13,856 nt of DNA from Pseudomonadota bacterium. Lineage in GTDB: Bacteria; Pseudomonadota; Alphaproteobacteria; Rhizobiales; Xanthobacteraceae. This document shows, piece by piece, positions 1 to 6,057 of this stretch. The translations under genes were made by a program, and so were the position numbers. The notes under the pieces were generated by a model. That model saw only the letters and a program-made list of their open reading frames with translations, was not told the DNA's origin and did not search any database. How positions within the stretch are numbered: the first letter of the stretch is position 1; every line of letters starts with the position of its first letter. The DNA is taken from contig JAJYAH010000094.1 of the NCBI GenBank assembly GCA_021779635.1, forward strand, positions 1-13,856. Direction: 5' to 3'.

Positions 1-1
1 G

Positions 2-196
2 CAATCCGCCATTCTCGGCATGCACAAGATCCAGGACCGCCCGATGGCGATCGGCGGCAAGGTCGAGATCCGCCCGATGATGTATCTGGCACTGTCCTAC
101 GATCACCGCGTCATCGACGGCAAGGAAGCGGTGACGTTCCTGGTGCGGGTCAAGGAGAGCCTGGAAGATCCGGCGCGGCTGGTGCTGGATCTGTAA
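2..196 (+). CDS. odhB: Dihydrolipoyl succinyltransferase (E2 of 2-oxoglutarate dehydrogenase), 3' end only
   Basis: Only the last 64 codons are present; the gene runs off the left edge. E2 transfers the succinyl group from lipoamide to CoA in the cytoplasmic 2-oxoglutarate dehydrogenase complex of the TCA cycle. The fragment carries the catalytic acyltransferase signature [13 protein letters not shown] at fragment residues 32-44, with the active-site His and Asp of the DHRxxDG motif, and ends in the hydrophobic LVLDL tail common in alphaproteobacterial SucB/OdhB. E2 subunits of other 2-oxoacid dehydrogenases share the DHRxxDG motif. I assign it to the 2-oxoglutarate complex because lpdA lies two genes downstream and because the tail looks like OdhB. 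The rest of the gene and sucA should lie to the left. The family is secure and the exact complex is likely. Confidence 0.88.
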   Translation, partial: QSAILGMHKIQDRPMAIGGKVEIRPMMYLALSYDHRVIDGKEAVTFLVRVKESLEDPARLVLDL

Positions 197-226
197 CGCG
201 TCCCGCACCTTGATGTCTTGAGGGGA

Positions 227-355
227 ATGATGTCGCCGTTGCCGAGTGAAATCGTGATGCTCGGATTGGGGGCTGCCCCGGTGCTGGTGCAGATGTTCCT
301 GCAATCGATTTCCTCGGCGGTAGAGATGGGCGCCAGCTGTGGGGAAAAATCTTGA
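227..355 (+). CDS. Possible small ORF (42 aa) overlapping the SDR start
   Basis: I do not recognise this ORF and it may not be a gene. It runs from ATG at 227 (a second ATG follows at 230) to TGA at 353-355, with AGGGG at 221-225 as a possible ribosome binding site, which suits the second ATG better. By hand count 31 of 42 codons end in G or C, as expected for a coding frame in this GC-rich DNA. The peptide is fairly hydrophobic in the middle (IVMLGLGAAPVLVQMFL) and has one Cys near the end. Its stop overlaps the TTG start of the downstream dehydrogenase (TTGA), an arrangement typical of translational coupling. It could be a short leader peptide, a small protein or chance. Homologous conservation would decide. 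Confidence 0.3.
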   Translation: MMSPLPSEIVMLGLGAAPVLVQMFLQSISSAVEMGASCGEKS

Positions 356-1098
356 CCGACAAAGTAGCCATCATCACCGGCGGTAGTCGTGGCATCGGCC
401 GTGCCGCCGCGATCGCGGTCGCGGCACGCGGATTTCGCGTCGTTGTCGGCTATGTCAGCAACAAGGCCGCGGCCGATGAAGTCGTCGCGCGGATCGGCGC
501 CAGCAACGGCAAAGCCATCGCGGTCAAATGTGATGTCGGCAGCGAAACGGACATTCTCGCGCTCTTCAAGGCCGCCGACGATTTCGGGACGCTTGGTGCG
601 CTGGTCAACAATGCGGGGATCGTCGGACCGACGGCGCGGGTCGAGGATATGTCGGCCGAGCGCATCGCGCGGATGATGGCCGTCAACGTCACCGGCAGCA
701 TGCTTTGCGCGCGTGAAGCGGTGAAGCGGATGTCGACGCGCCACGGCGGCAAGGGCGGCGTCATCGTCAATATTTCGTCGGTCGCGGCAAGGCTTGGTTC
801 GGCCAATACCTATGTCGATTACGCAGCCTCCAAGGGCGCCGTCGATTCATTCACCGTCGGCCTCGGCCACGAAGTCGCCGGTGAGGGCATTCGCGTCGCG
901 GCGATTCGGCCCGGACTGATCGATACGGAAATTCACGCCAGCGGCGGCGAGCCCGATCGCGCCCACCGGCTCAGTCACATGGTGCCGATGAAGCGCGTCG
1001 GCACCGCCGAGGAAATCGCCAACGCCATCGTCTGGCTGATATCGGACGATGCCTCCTACGTCACCGGCACCATCCTCGATGTATCGGGCGGGCGTTAA
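352..1098 (+). CDS. Short-chain dehydrogenase/reductase (SDR), FabG-like
   Basis: This is a 248-residue classical SDR, an NAD(P)-dependent oxidoreductase expected in the cytoplasm. The Rossmann nucleotide-binding motif TGGSRGIG is at residues 9-16, the adenine-contacting Asp at 61, NNAG at 86-89, and the catalytic set at Asn112, Ser143, Tyr157 and Lys161 (YAASK). The C-terminal IRPGLIDTE and [13 protein letters not shown] blocks are also typical, and length and motif order are complete. The start is TTG at 352: GGGGA at 341-345 lies six bases upstream and translation begins directly with the first beta strand ([10 protein letters not shown]). The substrate cannot be read from the sequence. 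The gene sits between the E2 and E3 genes of the 2-oxoglutarate dehydrogenase cluster, 35 bases before lpdA, so co-transcription is likely but a role in the complex is not implied. Confidence 0.93.
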   Translation: MTDKVAIITGGSRGIGRAAAIAVAARGFRVVVGYVSNKAAADEVVARIGASNGKAIAVKCDVGSETDILALFKAADDFGTLGALVNNAGIVGPTARVEDMSAERIARMMAVNVTGSMLCAREAVKRMSTRHGGKGGVIVNISSVAARLGSANTYVDYAASKGAVDSFTVGLGHEVAGEGIRVAAIRPGLIDTEIHASGGEPDRAHRLSHMVPMKRVGTAEEIANAIVWLISDDASYVTGTILDVSGGR

Positions 1099-1133
1099 CA
1101 CCTGTCACACTGCTCAGCTACAGGACTTCAATC

Positions 1134-2537
1134 ATGGCCACTTACGATCTTGTTGTCATCGGCACCGGTCCTGGCGGATATGTCTGCGCGATCCGCGCGG
1201 CGCAACTCGGCATGAAGGTCGCCGTGGTCGAGAAGAACGCGACGCTCGGCGGCACCTGCCTCAACGTCGGATGCATGCCCTCGAAGGCGTTGCTGTATGC
1301 CTCCGAGATGTTCGAGGAGGCTGGACATTCATTCGCAAAGATGGGCGTCAGCGTCGCCGCGCCGAAGCTCGATCTTCCCTCGATGATGAATTTCAAGCAG
1401 CAGGGCATCGACGGCAACGTCAAGGGCGTCGAATTCCTGATGAAGAAAAACAAGATCGACGTCATCAGCGGCAAGGCAAAGATACTCGGCGCCGGCAAGG
1501 TCGAGGTCACGGGCAGCGACGGCAGGACCCAGACCGTGGAGACGAAGAACATCGTCATTGCGACCGGTTCCGATATCGCGCGGCTGAAGGGTATCGAGAT
1601 CGACGAAAAGCGCATCGTGTCCTCGACCGGGGCGCTCTCGCTCGACAAGGTGCCGGGGAAGTTATTGATCGTCGGCGCCGGCGTGATCGGGCTCGAGCTC
1701 GGCTCGGTGTGGCACCGGCTCGGGGCGCAGGTTACCGTGGTGGAATTTCTCGATCGCATCCTGCCGGGCATGGACGGCGAGGTGGCCAAGCAATTCCAGC
1801 GCATTCTCGAGAAGCAGGGCTTTGCGTTCAAGCTCGGCGCCAAGGTCACCGGCATCGACACGTCGGGCAAAATGCTCGTCGCTCAGGTCGAGCCGGCCTC
1901 CGGCGGCAAAGCGGAGACGCTGGAAGCCGATGTGGTGCTGGTCTGTATCGGCCGTGTCCCCTATACCGAGGGTCTCGGCCTGAAGGAAGCAGGTGTCGCG
2001 CTCGACAATCGCGGCCGGGTGCAGATCGACGCGCATTTTGCGACCAGCGTGAAGGGCGTCTATGCGATCGGCGACGTCGTCGCGGGCCCGATGCTCGCCC
2101 ACAAGGCGGAGGATGAAGGCGTCGCCTGCGCGGAAATTCTCGCCGGCCAGGCCGGCCATGTGAATTACGATGTGATACCCGGTGTTGTGTATACCACGCC
2201 GGAAGTGTCGTCGGTCGGCAAGACCGAGGAAGAACTGAAGCTCGCCGGCATCGCCTACACCATCGGCAAATTCCCGTTCACGGCCAACGGCCGCTCCAAG
2301 GTCAACCAGACCACGGAAGGGTTCGTGAAAGTTCTCGCAGATGCGAAGACCGATCGCGTGCTCGGCGTGCACATCGTCGGCCGCGAAGCCGGCGAAATGA
2401 TCCACGAAGCGGCAGTTCTGATGGAATTTGGCGGTTCTGCGGAAGATCTCGCGCGCACCTGCCATGCGCATCCGACGCGCTCGGAAGCCATCAAGGAAGC
2501 CGCGCTTGCAGTCGGCAAGCGAGCGATCCATATGTGA
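1134..2537 (+). CDS. lpdA: Dihydrolipoyl dehydrogenase (E3)
   Basis: This FAD-dependent enzyme reoxidises the dihydrolipoamide of E2 and passes electrons to NAD+; it is shared by 2-oxoacid dehydrogenase complexes. The 467-residue protein is complete. The N-terminal FAD fold has GTGPGG at 10-15, the redox-active disulfide is Cys42/Cys47 in GGTCLNVGC, and the NAD-binding fold has GAGVIG at 181-186. The second FAD contact is [15 protein letters not shown] at 311-325. The C-terminal interface carries the catalytic dyad His446-Glu451 in HAHPTRSE. The start ATG has AGGA at 1122-1125, eight bases upstream. With the E2 gene two genes upstream, this copy probably serves the 2-oxoglutarate complex. Alphaproteobacteria often carry a second lpd beside the pyruvate dehydrogenase genes, so several loci may share the name. 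Confidence 0.97.
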   Translation: MATYDLVVIGTGPGGYVCAIRAAQLGMKVAVVEKNATLGGTCLNVGCMPSKALLYASEMFEEAGHSFAKMGVSVAAPKLDLPSMMNFKQQGIDGNVKGVEFLMKKNKIDVISGKAKILGAGKVEVTGSDGRTQTVETKNIVIATGSDIARLKGIEIDEKRIVSSTGALSLDKVPGKLLIVGAGVIGLELGSVWHRLGAQVTVVEFLDRILPGMDGEVAKQFQRILEKQGFAFKLGAKVTGIDTSGKMLVAQVEPASGGKAETLEADVVLVCIGRVPYTEGLGLKEAGVALDNRGRVQIDAHFATSVKGVYAIGDVVAGPMLAHKAEDEGVACAEILAGQAGHVNYDVIPGVVYTTPEVSSVGKTEEELKLAGIAYTIGKFPFTANGRSKVNQTTEGFVKVLADAKTDRVLGVHIVGREAGEMIHEAAVLMEFGGSAEDLARTCHAHPTRSEAIKEAALAVGKRAIHM

Positions 2538-2566
2538 TCCACGCTGCGGCGCAGGCCGGGGCCGGG

Positions 2567-3103
2567 ATGACATCGATGATGCGCCGCCTTCTTCAACCGG
2601 TCTGGGTTCTGCTTGCGATCATTTTCCTGATAGAGGCCTGGCTGTGGGATCACCTCGAGCCGATCGTGGCCTGGGTGGTGGCGCGGATTCCACTGCGCGC
2701 CTTCAAGCAATGGCTCGCCGATCGCGTCGACACATTGTCGCCGGCGATGACGCTGATCGTCTTCGTCGTACCGGTGATCCCGCTGTTTCCACTGAAGCTG
2801 GTCGGCCTCTGGCTGCTCGCCCATGAACATTGGATCAGCGCCATTCTCACCATCATCTTCGCAAAATTCCTCGGTGTCGGCGTCGCGGCTTTCGTGTTCG
2901 ACGTGACACGGCCGAAATTGCTGGAAATGGAGTGGTTTGAAAAGCTCTACGAGTCTATCATCGCATTAAGGGCCAAAGCCCGGGCCCTGGTCGCGCCGAT
3001 CATGTTGCAGCTCAAAGAGGCTCTCGGCGGCGGCGATGGCTGGTCATCGCGGATGTTGCGGCTGATCCAGCGCTTCCGCAAGCGCGTGCGCGAAGCGCGT
3101 TAG
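2567..3103 (+). CDS. Uncharacterised integral membrane protein
   Basis: I cannot assign a function. From the ATG at 2567 the product has 178 residues with three strongly hydrophobic stretches, near residues 12-38, 61-85 (MTLIVFVVPVIPLFPLKLVG) and 88-112. A basic, probably cytoplasmic, tail follows and ends in RLIQRFRKRVREAR. Charged and aromatic residues between the first two segments (EAWLWDHLEP) suggest short loops. The start is uncertain. The frame is open back to GTG at 2534, which overlaps the lpdA stop as GTGA and would give 189 residues. ATG codons at 2567, 2576 and 2579 follow GGG-rich sequence and precede MRRLLQPVWVLL, a more natural beginning for a membrane protein. The close spacing to lpdA suggests one transcript. 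The GC-rich codon use matches the neighbours, so I think the gene is real. Confidence 0.8.
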   Translation: MTSMMRRLLQPVWVLLAIIFLIEAWLWDHLEPIVAWVVARIPLRAFKQWLADRVDTLSPAMTLIVFVVPVIPLFPLKLVGLWLLAHEHWISAILTIIFAKFLGVGVAAFVFDVTRPKLLEMEWFEKLYESIIALRAKARALVAPIMLQLKEALGGGDGWSSRMLRLIQRFRKRVREAR

Positions 3104-3131
3104 CTTCCGCCTTTTCGCGATGGAGAAGATT

Positions 3132-4034
3132 GTGGCGCGGTTGGCTCGCATTCGAACCCCGGCGCTGGACGTCGCCTATGAGCAGAGCGGTCCTGCCGGC
3201 GGGCTACCGGTTCTGCTGCTGCATGGTTTCCCCTATGACGTCAGATCGTTCGACGGCGTCGTAGCACTCGTCAACGCGGCGGGCTTCCGCACCGTCGTTC
3301 CCGGGCTGCGCGGCTATGGTGGCACCCGCTTCCTGTCGGCGGACACATTGCGGTCCGGTGAACAGGCAGCGCTTGGTCAGGATCTGCTGGAGTTGCTGGA
3401 TGCGCTTCGCATTCAGAAGGCGGTGCTGGCCGGATATGATTGGGGCGGCCGCGCCGCCTGCGTGGTTTCGGCGCTATGGCCGGAACGGGTGGCAGGCCTC
3501 GTGAGCTGCACGGGCTACAACATTCAGGACATCGCGAATTCGCGCAGGCCGGCCGATCCGGCGCAGGAGGCGCGGCTCTGGTACCAGTATTATTTTCATA
3601 CCGAACGCGGCCGCAACGGTCTGATCGAAAAGCGCCGCGAGATATCCCGGCTGCTGTGGAAGATGTGGTCGCCGACCTGGGCGTTCGACGAGGCGACGTT
3701 CGAGCGGACGGCGCGGTCATTCGACAACGAGGATTTTGTCGATGTCGTTATTCATTCGTACCGGCACCGGACCGGCGCCGTCGCCGGCGACCCGCGCTAC
3801 GCGCCGGTCGAAGCGCGGTTGGCCACGCAGCCCGACATCGATGTTCCGGCCATCAATCTGCATGGCGCGGCGGACGGTGTGACGCCGGTCGGGAGCTCGG
3901 AATCCCACGGCAAACATTTTACCGCGGCATATCAGCGCCGCGTTCTGGCGAATGTCGGCCACAACGTGCCGCAGGAGGCGCCGCAGGCCTTTGCCGACGC
4001 GATCTTGCAGCTTTGCAAGGATGCGTCGGCTTGA
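3132..4034 (+). CDS. Alpha/beta hydrolase, epoxide hydrolase or haloalkane dehalogenase type
   Basis: A 300-residue alpha/beta-fold hydrolase. With the GTG at 3132 as residue 1, the oxyanion motif HGFP is at 31-34 and the nucleophile elbow GYDWGG is at 101-106 with Asp103. The likely acid is Asp248 (HGAADGVTP) and the catalytic His is 277 (VGHNVPQEAP). An Asp nucleophile followed by Trp is the mark of epoxide hydrolases and dehalogenases, not of Ser esterases; a Tyr-rich lid segment (WYQYYF, about 150-155) fits an epoxide hydrolase. The natural substrate cannot be read. No signal peptide is visible. The start was chosen because GGAG at 3122-3125 lies six bases before this GTG, while the ATG at 3120, which would add four residues, has no ribosome binding site. 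It follows the membrane protein gene by 28 bases and is probably the last gene of that unit. Confidence 0.88.
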   Translation: MARLARIRTPALDVAYEQSGPAGGLPVLLLHGFPYDVRSFDGVVALVNAAGFRTVVPGLRGYGGTRFLSADTLRSGEQAALGQDLLELLDALRIQKAVLAGYDWGGRAACVVSALWPERVAGLVSCTGYNIQDIANSRRPADPAQEARLWYQYYFHTERGRNGLIEKRREISRLLWKMWSPTWAFDEATFERTARSFDNEDFVDVVIHSYRHRTGAVAGDPRYAPVEARLATQPDIDVPAINLHGAADGVTPVGSSESHGKHFTAAYQRRVLANVGHNVPQEAPQAFADAILQLCKDASA

Positions 4035-4054
4035 GCCCGCGTGATTCCGAAAAG

Positions 4055-4070
4055 CGAAAATCGATTTTCG
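4055..4070. repeat. Perfect 16-bp palindrome between convergent genes
   Basis: The sequence CGAAAATCGATTTTCG reads the same on both strands. It lies 20 bases after the hydrolase stop and 22 bases before the DUF4337 stop, between convergent genes. The surrounding ATTCCGAAAAGCG context resembles dispersed intergenic sequence I associate with Bradyrhizobium genomes (from memory, not searched). It is AT-rich, with no clear U-tract beyond it, so I call it a repeat and not a terminator. Confidence 0.55.
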
Positions 4071-4092
4071 AGCGCGTTGCTCTAATCTGGCC

Positions 4093-4683
4093 TTAGGGCA
4101 GATGCAGCAGATGCGGAACGAAGATGCCGAGCCCGGTAATGGCGATGCCCGCCAATGTCAGGATCCCCGATATCCAGGCCAGCGCCATGATGCCGGTGAT
4201 GATGGTTCCTGACGCCAGCACGATGCCGATCTGAAACGCCGCCGAGGCAAGCTCGAAGTGGTGATACTTCGCCTCCGCAAGGTCGCGCTCTTCCTCGGCG
4301 TGCTTGGCGCGTTCGGCCAATTGCTCGGTGCCTTCGCCGGTTTCGGGCTCGGAGCGGTAGCGCGCCGCGGTCTTCTGCCACTCGTCGATCTGCTTTTGCG
4401 CCGCAGCTTTGGCGGCATCGTCGCTGGCGGCGCCGAGGCCTAGTTTGGACTGTTCCGATGCGGTCTGGACCACGGTGCGGCGGATGCTCTTGGCCTGAAA
4501 GAACGCCCACAGGTTCGACGATTCGACATTCTTGCTGATCGATTCGGTCTGGGCGCCCTTGCCCAAGGTTTCCGACAGCGCCAGGCACAGGGCGATGACC
4601 GCAATCAAAAGCGCGATCTTCCTGTTCTCGCTGGAGGCTTCCTTGGCCTGCTCGGCCTGCTCCATGCTCTCATGTGCGCTCAC
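4093..4683 (-). CDS. DUF4337-family membrane protein
   Basis: A 196-residue protein that I place in the DUF4337 family by overall architecture; the family has no established function. The order is a short charged N-terminus rich in Glu, Gln and Ala, a membrane segment at about 22-40 (KIALLIAVIALCLALSETL), and a conserved-looking block LWAFFQAKSIRRT at 58-70. A long Ala/Glu/Lys/Gln-rich helical stretch follows at about 85-142, likely coiled coil and outside the membrane, then two closely spaced membrane segments at about 147-168 and 171-192. It ends right after the last segment (HLLHLP). The start is GTG at 4683, with the strong ribosome binding site GGGAGGGG (complement of 4691-4698) seven bases upstream; an ATG six codons in is the alternative. 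It lies downstream of xerC on the same strand, 233 bases away across hairpins, so it may have its own promoter. Confidence 0.85.
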   Translation of the reverse strand: MSAHESMEQAEQAKEASSENRKIALLIAVIALCLALSETLGKGAQTESISKNVESSNLWAFFQAKSIRRTVVQTASEQSKLGLGAASDDAAKAAAQKQIDEWQKTAARYRSEPETGEGTEQLAERAKHAEEERDLAEAKYHHFELASAAFQIGIVLASGTIITGIMALAWISGILTLAGIAITGLGIFVPHLLHLP

Positions 4684-4800
4684 AGTGATTCCCCTCCCTG
4701 TTCAATAGATCCACGATTGCCGAACAACACCGCCTGCGCAAGAGGCAAGCGGATGTAGCGGCAGTCTGTCAGGGTCCAAAGCAGCGCGATCTTGGAGCCG

Positions 4801-4827
4801 TTCCGTTCCGATCGAATCGGAACGGAA
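4801..4827. repeat. Perfect 12-bp inverted repeat with 3-base loop
   Basis: Arms TTCCGTTCCGAT (4801-4812) and ATCGGAACGGAA (4816-4827) are exact complements around CGA, a very stable hairpin on either strand. A T-rich run follows on the + strand (to about 4845), but no + strand gene ends here; on the - strand no T-run follows. It lies between xerC and the DUF4337 gene and could stop or protect transcripts. It adjoins the repeat-like sequence at 4828-4920. Confidence 0.7.
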
Positions 4828-4920
4828 TCTCTATTTCTTTATTTGACGCATTTTCTTCGCGCGAACCGGTATCCACCCCGGATCAAGTCCGGGGCAGGCT
4901 TTCGCCGGAAAACGCTCTAA
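4828..4920. repeat. Repeat-like intergenic sequence with inserted hairpin, ending at the xerC stop
   Basis: The text TTTGACGCATTTTCTTCGCG (4842-4861) followed by CGAACCGGTATCCA (4862-4875) and GAAAACGCTCTAA (4908-4920) matches, from memory, a sequence block found many times in Bradyrhizobium genomes. Its centre here is taken up by a 7-bp hairpin, CCCCGGA (4876-4882) and TCCGGGG (4888-4894), itself a common alphaproteobacterial motif. The right end supplies the xerC stop codon (complement of 4917-4919). Copy number elsewhere in this genome is unknown from this window. Confidence 0.5.
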
Positions 4921-5888
4921 GCGCGGGGATGCGCGGCGCGGTACACTTCGAACAGCCGTTCGGTGTCGATCCCGGTATAGATCTGCGTGGTGGAGAGCGA
5001 CGCGTGGCCGAGCAATTCCTGGATCGCGCGCAGGTCGCCCCCGCGGGTCAGAAGGTGGGTGGCAAAGGAATGCCGCAGCGCATGCGGCGTCGCGCTGTCG
5101 GGCAGGCCCAGCGCGCCGCGCAGCCGTTCCATGGTGAGTTGAATGATTCGGGCCTTCAGCGGCCCGCCCCGGGCGCCGACGAAGATCGGCCCTTCCGGCG
5201 GCAACGGATGCGGACACATCGCCACATAATCCTGGACCAGCGCCAGCACGTTCTGCAACACCGGCACCATGCGGGTCTTGTTGCCCTTGCCGGTCACCAC
5301 CAGAACGTCGCCGGCGCCGGGTGCCGGTACATCGCGGCGCTTCAGCCCGAGCGCCTCGGAGATGCGCAGGCCCGATCCGTACAACAGCGCCATCACCGCG
5401 GCGTCGCGCGCCCAGATCCAGGGATCGCGGGATTCGCCGGCGCGCTCGTCGGCGTCGGTGAAACGCTTGGCCGCCGCCATCTGGATCGGCTTCGGCAAGC
5501 TCTTGCCGACCTTGGGGGCGCGGATCGCCGACAGCGCGCCGACCTTGCCCTTGCCTTCCCGTTCGAGGAAGCGCCCGAACGAACGCAACCCTGCCAGCGC
5601 CCGCATCAGCGAGCGCCCGCCGATATCGTCGGCGCGCCGCATCGCCATGAAGGCCCTGACATCGCTCGCCTCAAGGGCTGCGAACCGGGCAAGCGTTACC
5701 CGCGCGCCCCAGTGCTCGCAGAGAAAGACCAGACATTGCCTGAGGTCGCGGGCATAGGCCTCCGATGTCTTCGGCGACAGCCGTCGTTCGGCGCGCAGAT
5801 GCGACAGCCAACGCGTCATCTGCAGCGCGATGTCGTCGGCGGCGCAGTCAAGTTCTACTGGTTGAATGGCGGCAGCCCGATTGGCCAT
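4917..5888 (-). CDS. xerC: Tyrosine recombinase XerC
   Basis: XerC works with XerD at dif to resolve chromosome dimers at cell division. From the ATG at 5888 the protein has 323 residues. The N-terminal SAM-like core-binding domain spans about 20-115 (RWLSHLRAERRLSPKT..YARDL) and the C-terminal catalytic domain about 135-315. All six catalytic residues are visible: Arg175 (GSGLRISE), Lys201 (TGKGNK), His269 and Arg272 (HALRHSFATH), His295 (LGHASLSTT) and nucleophile Tyr304 (IYT). The frame is open up to a GTG at 6008, adding 40 residues, but that extension looks unlike the family and would leave only 49 bases before priA, so I prefer 5888. Its ribosome binding site is weak. An integrase of a mobile element is the alternative, but the divergent priA and the lack of mobile genes favour the housekeeping enzyme. 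Confidence 0.94.
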   Translation of the reverse strand: MANRAAAIQPVELDCAADDIALQMTRWLSHLRAERRLSPKTSEAYARDLRQCLVFLCEHWGARVTLARFAALEASDVRAFMAMRRADDIGGRSLMRALAGLRSFGRFLEREGKGKVGALSAIRAPKVGKSLPKPIQMAAAKRFTDADERAGESRDPWIWARDAAVMALLYGSGLRISEALGLKRRDVPAPGAGDVLVVTGKGNKTRMVPVLQNVLALVQDYVAMCPHPLPPEGPIFVGARGGPLKARIIQLTMERLRGALGLPDSATPHALRHSFATHLLTRGGDLRAIQELLGHASLSTTQIYTGIDTERLFEVYRAAHPRA

Positions 5889-6057
5889 GGGATTCTCGAA
5901 GCGAGGCTTTCGAATAGCCGATACTATCACACCCCGTTCGTTTACCTTTGGTGAAGCGCTCCGATCGGTTCGGATATTCGCGCCACCGCCAGTTCCCTTG
6001 CTGGCCACCTTCGGCCGATGACCTTAAATGGGTTGAAACCCTTTCGAGTTGATTCGC

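Noticed and set aside
103..744. Long - strand frame (213 codons) opposite the odhB end and the SDR
   Set aside because: It is antisense to genes with full family motifs, Arg/Asp-rich and matches no family; such shadows are common in GC-rich DNA.
4929..5954. 341-codon + strand frame opposite xerC
   Set aside because: The - strand encodes a complete XerC with all six catalytic residues; the + frame is a low-complexity shadow.
5889..6008. N-terminal extension of XerC to a GTG at 6008 (40 extra residues)
   Set aside because: The extension lacks family-like sequence, and the ATG at 5888 gives the usual XerC length and a sensible N-terminus.
6030..6041. GGGTT-GA-AACCC inverted repeat upstream of priA as an operator
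   Set aside because: Five-base arms are short enough to occur by chance and nothing else supports a binding site.
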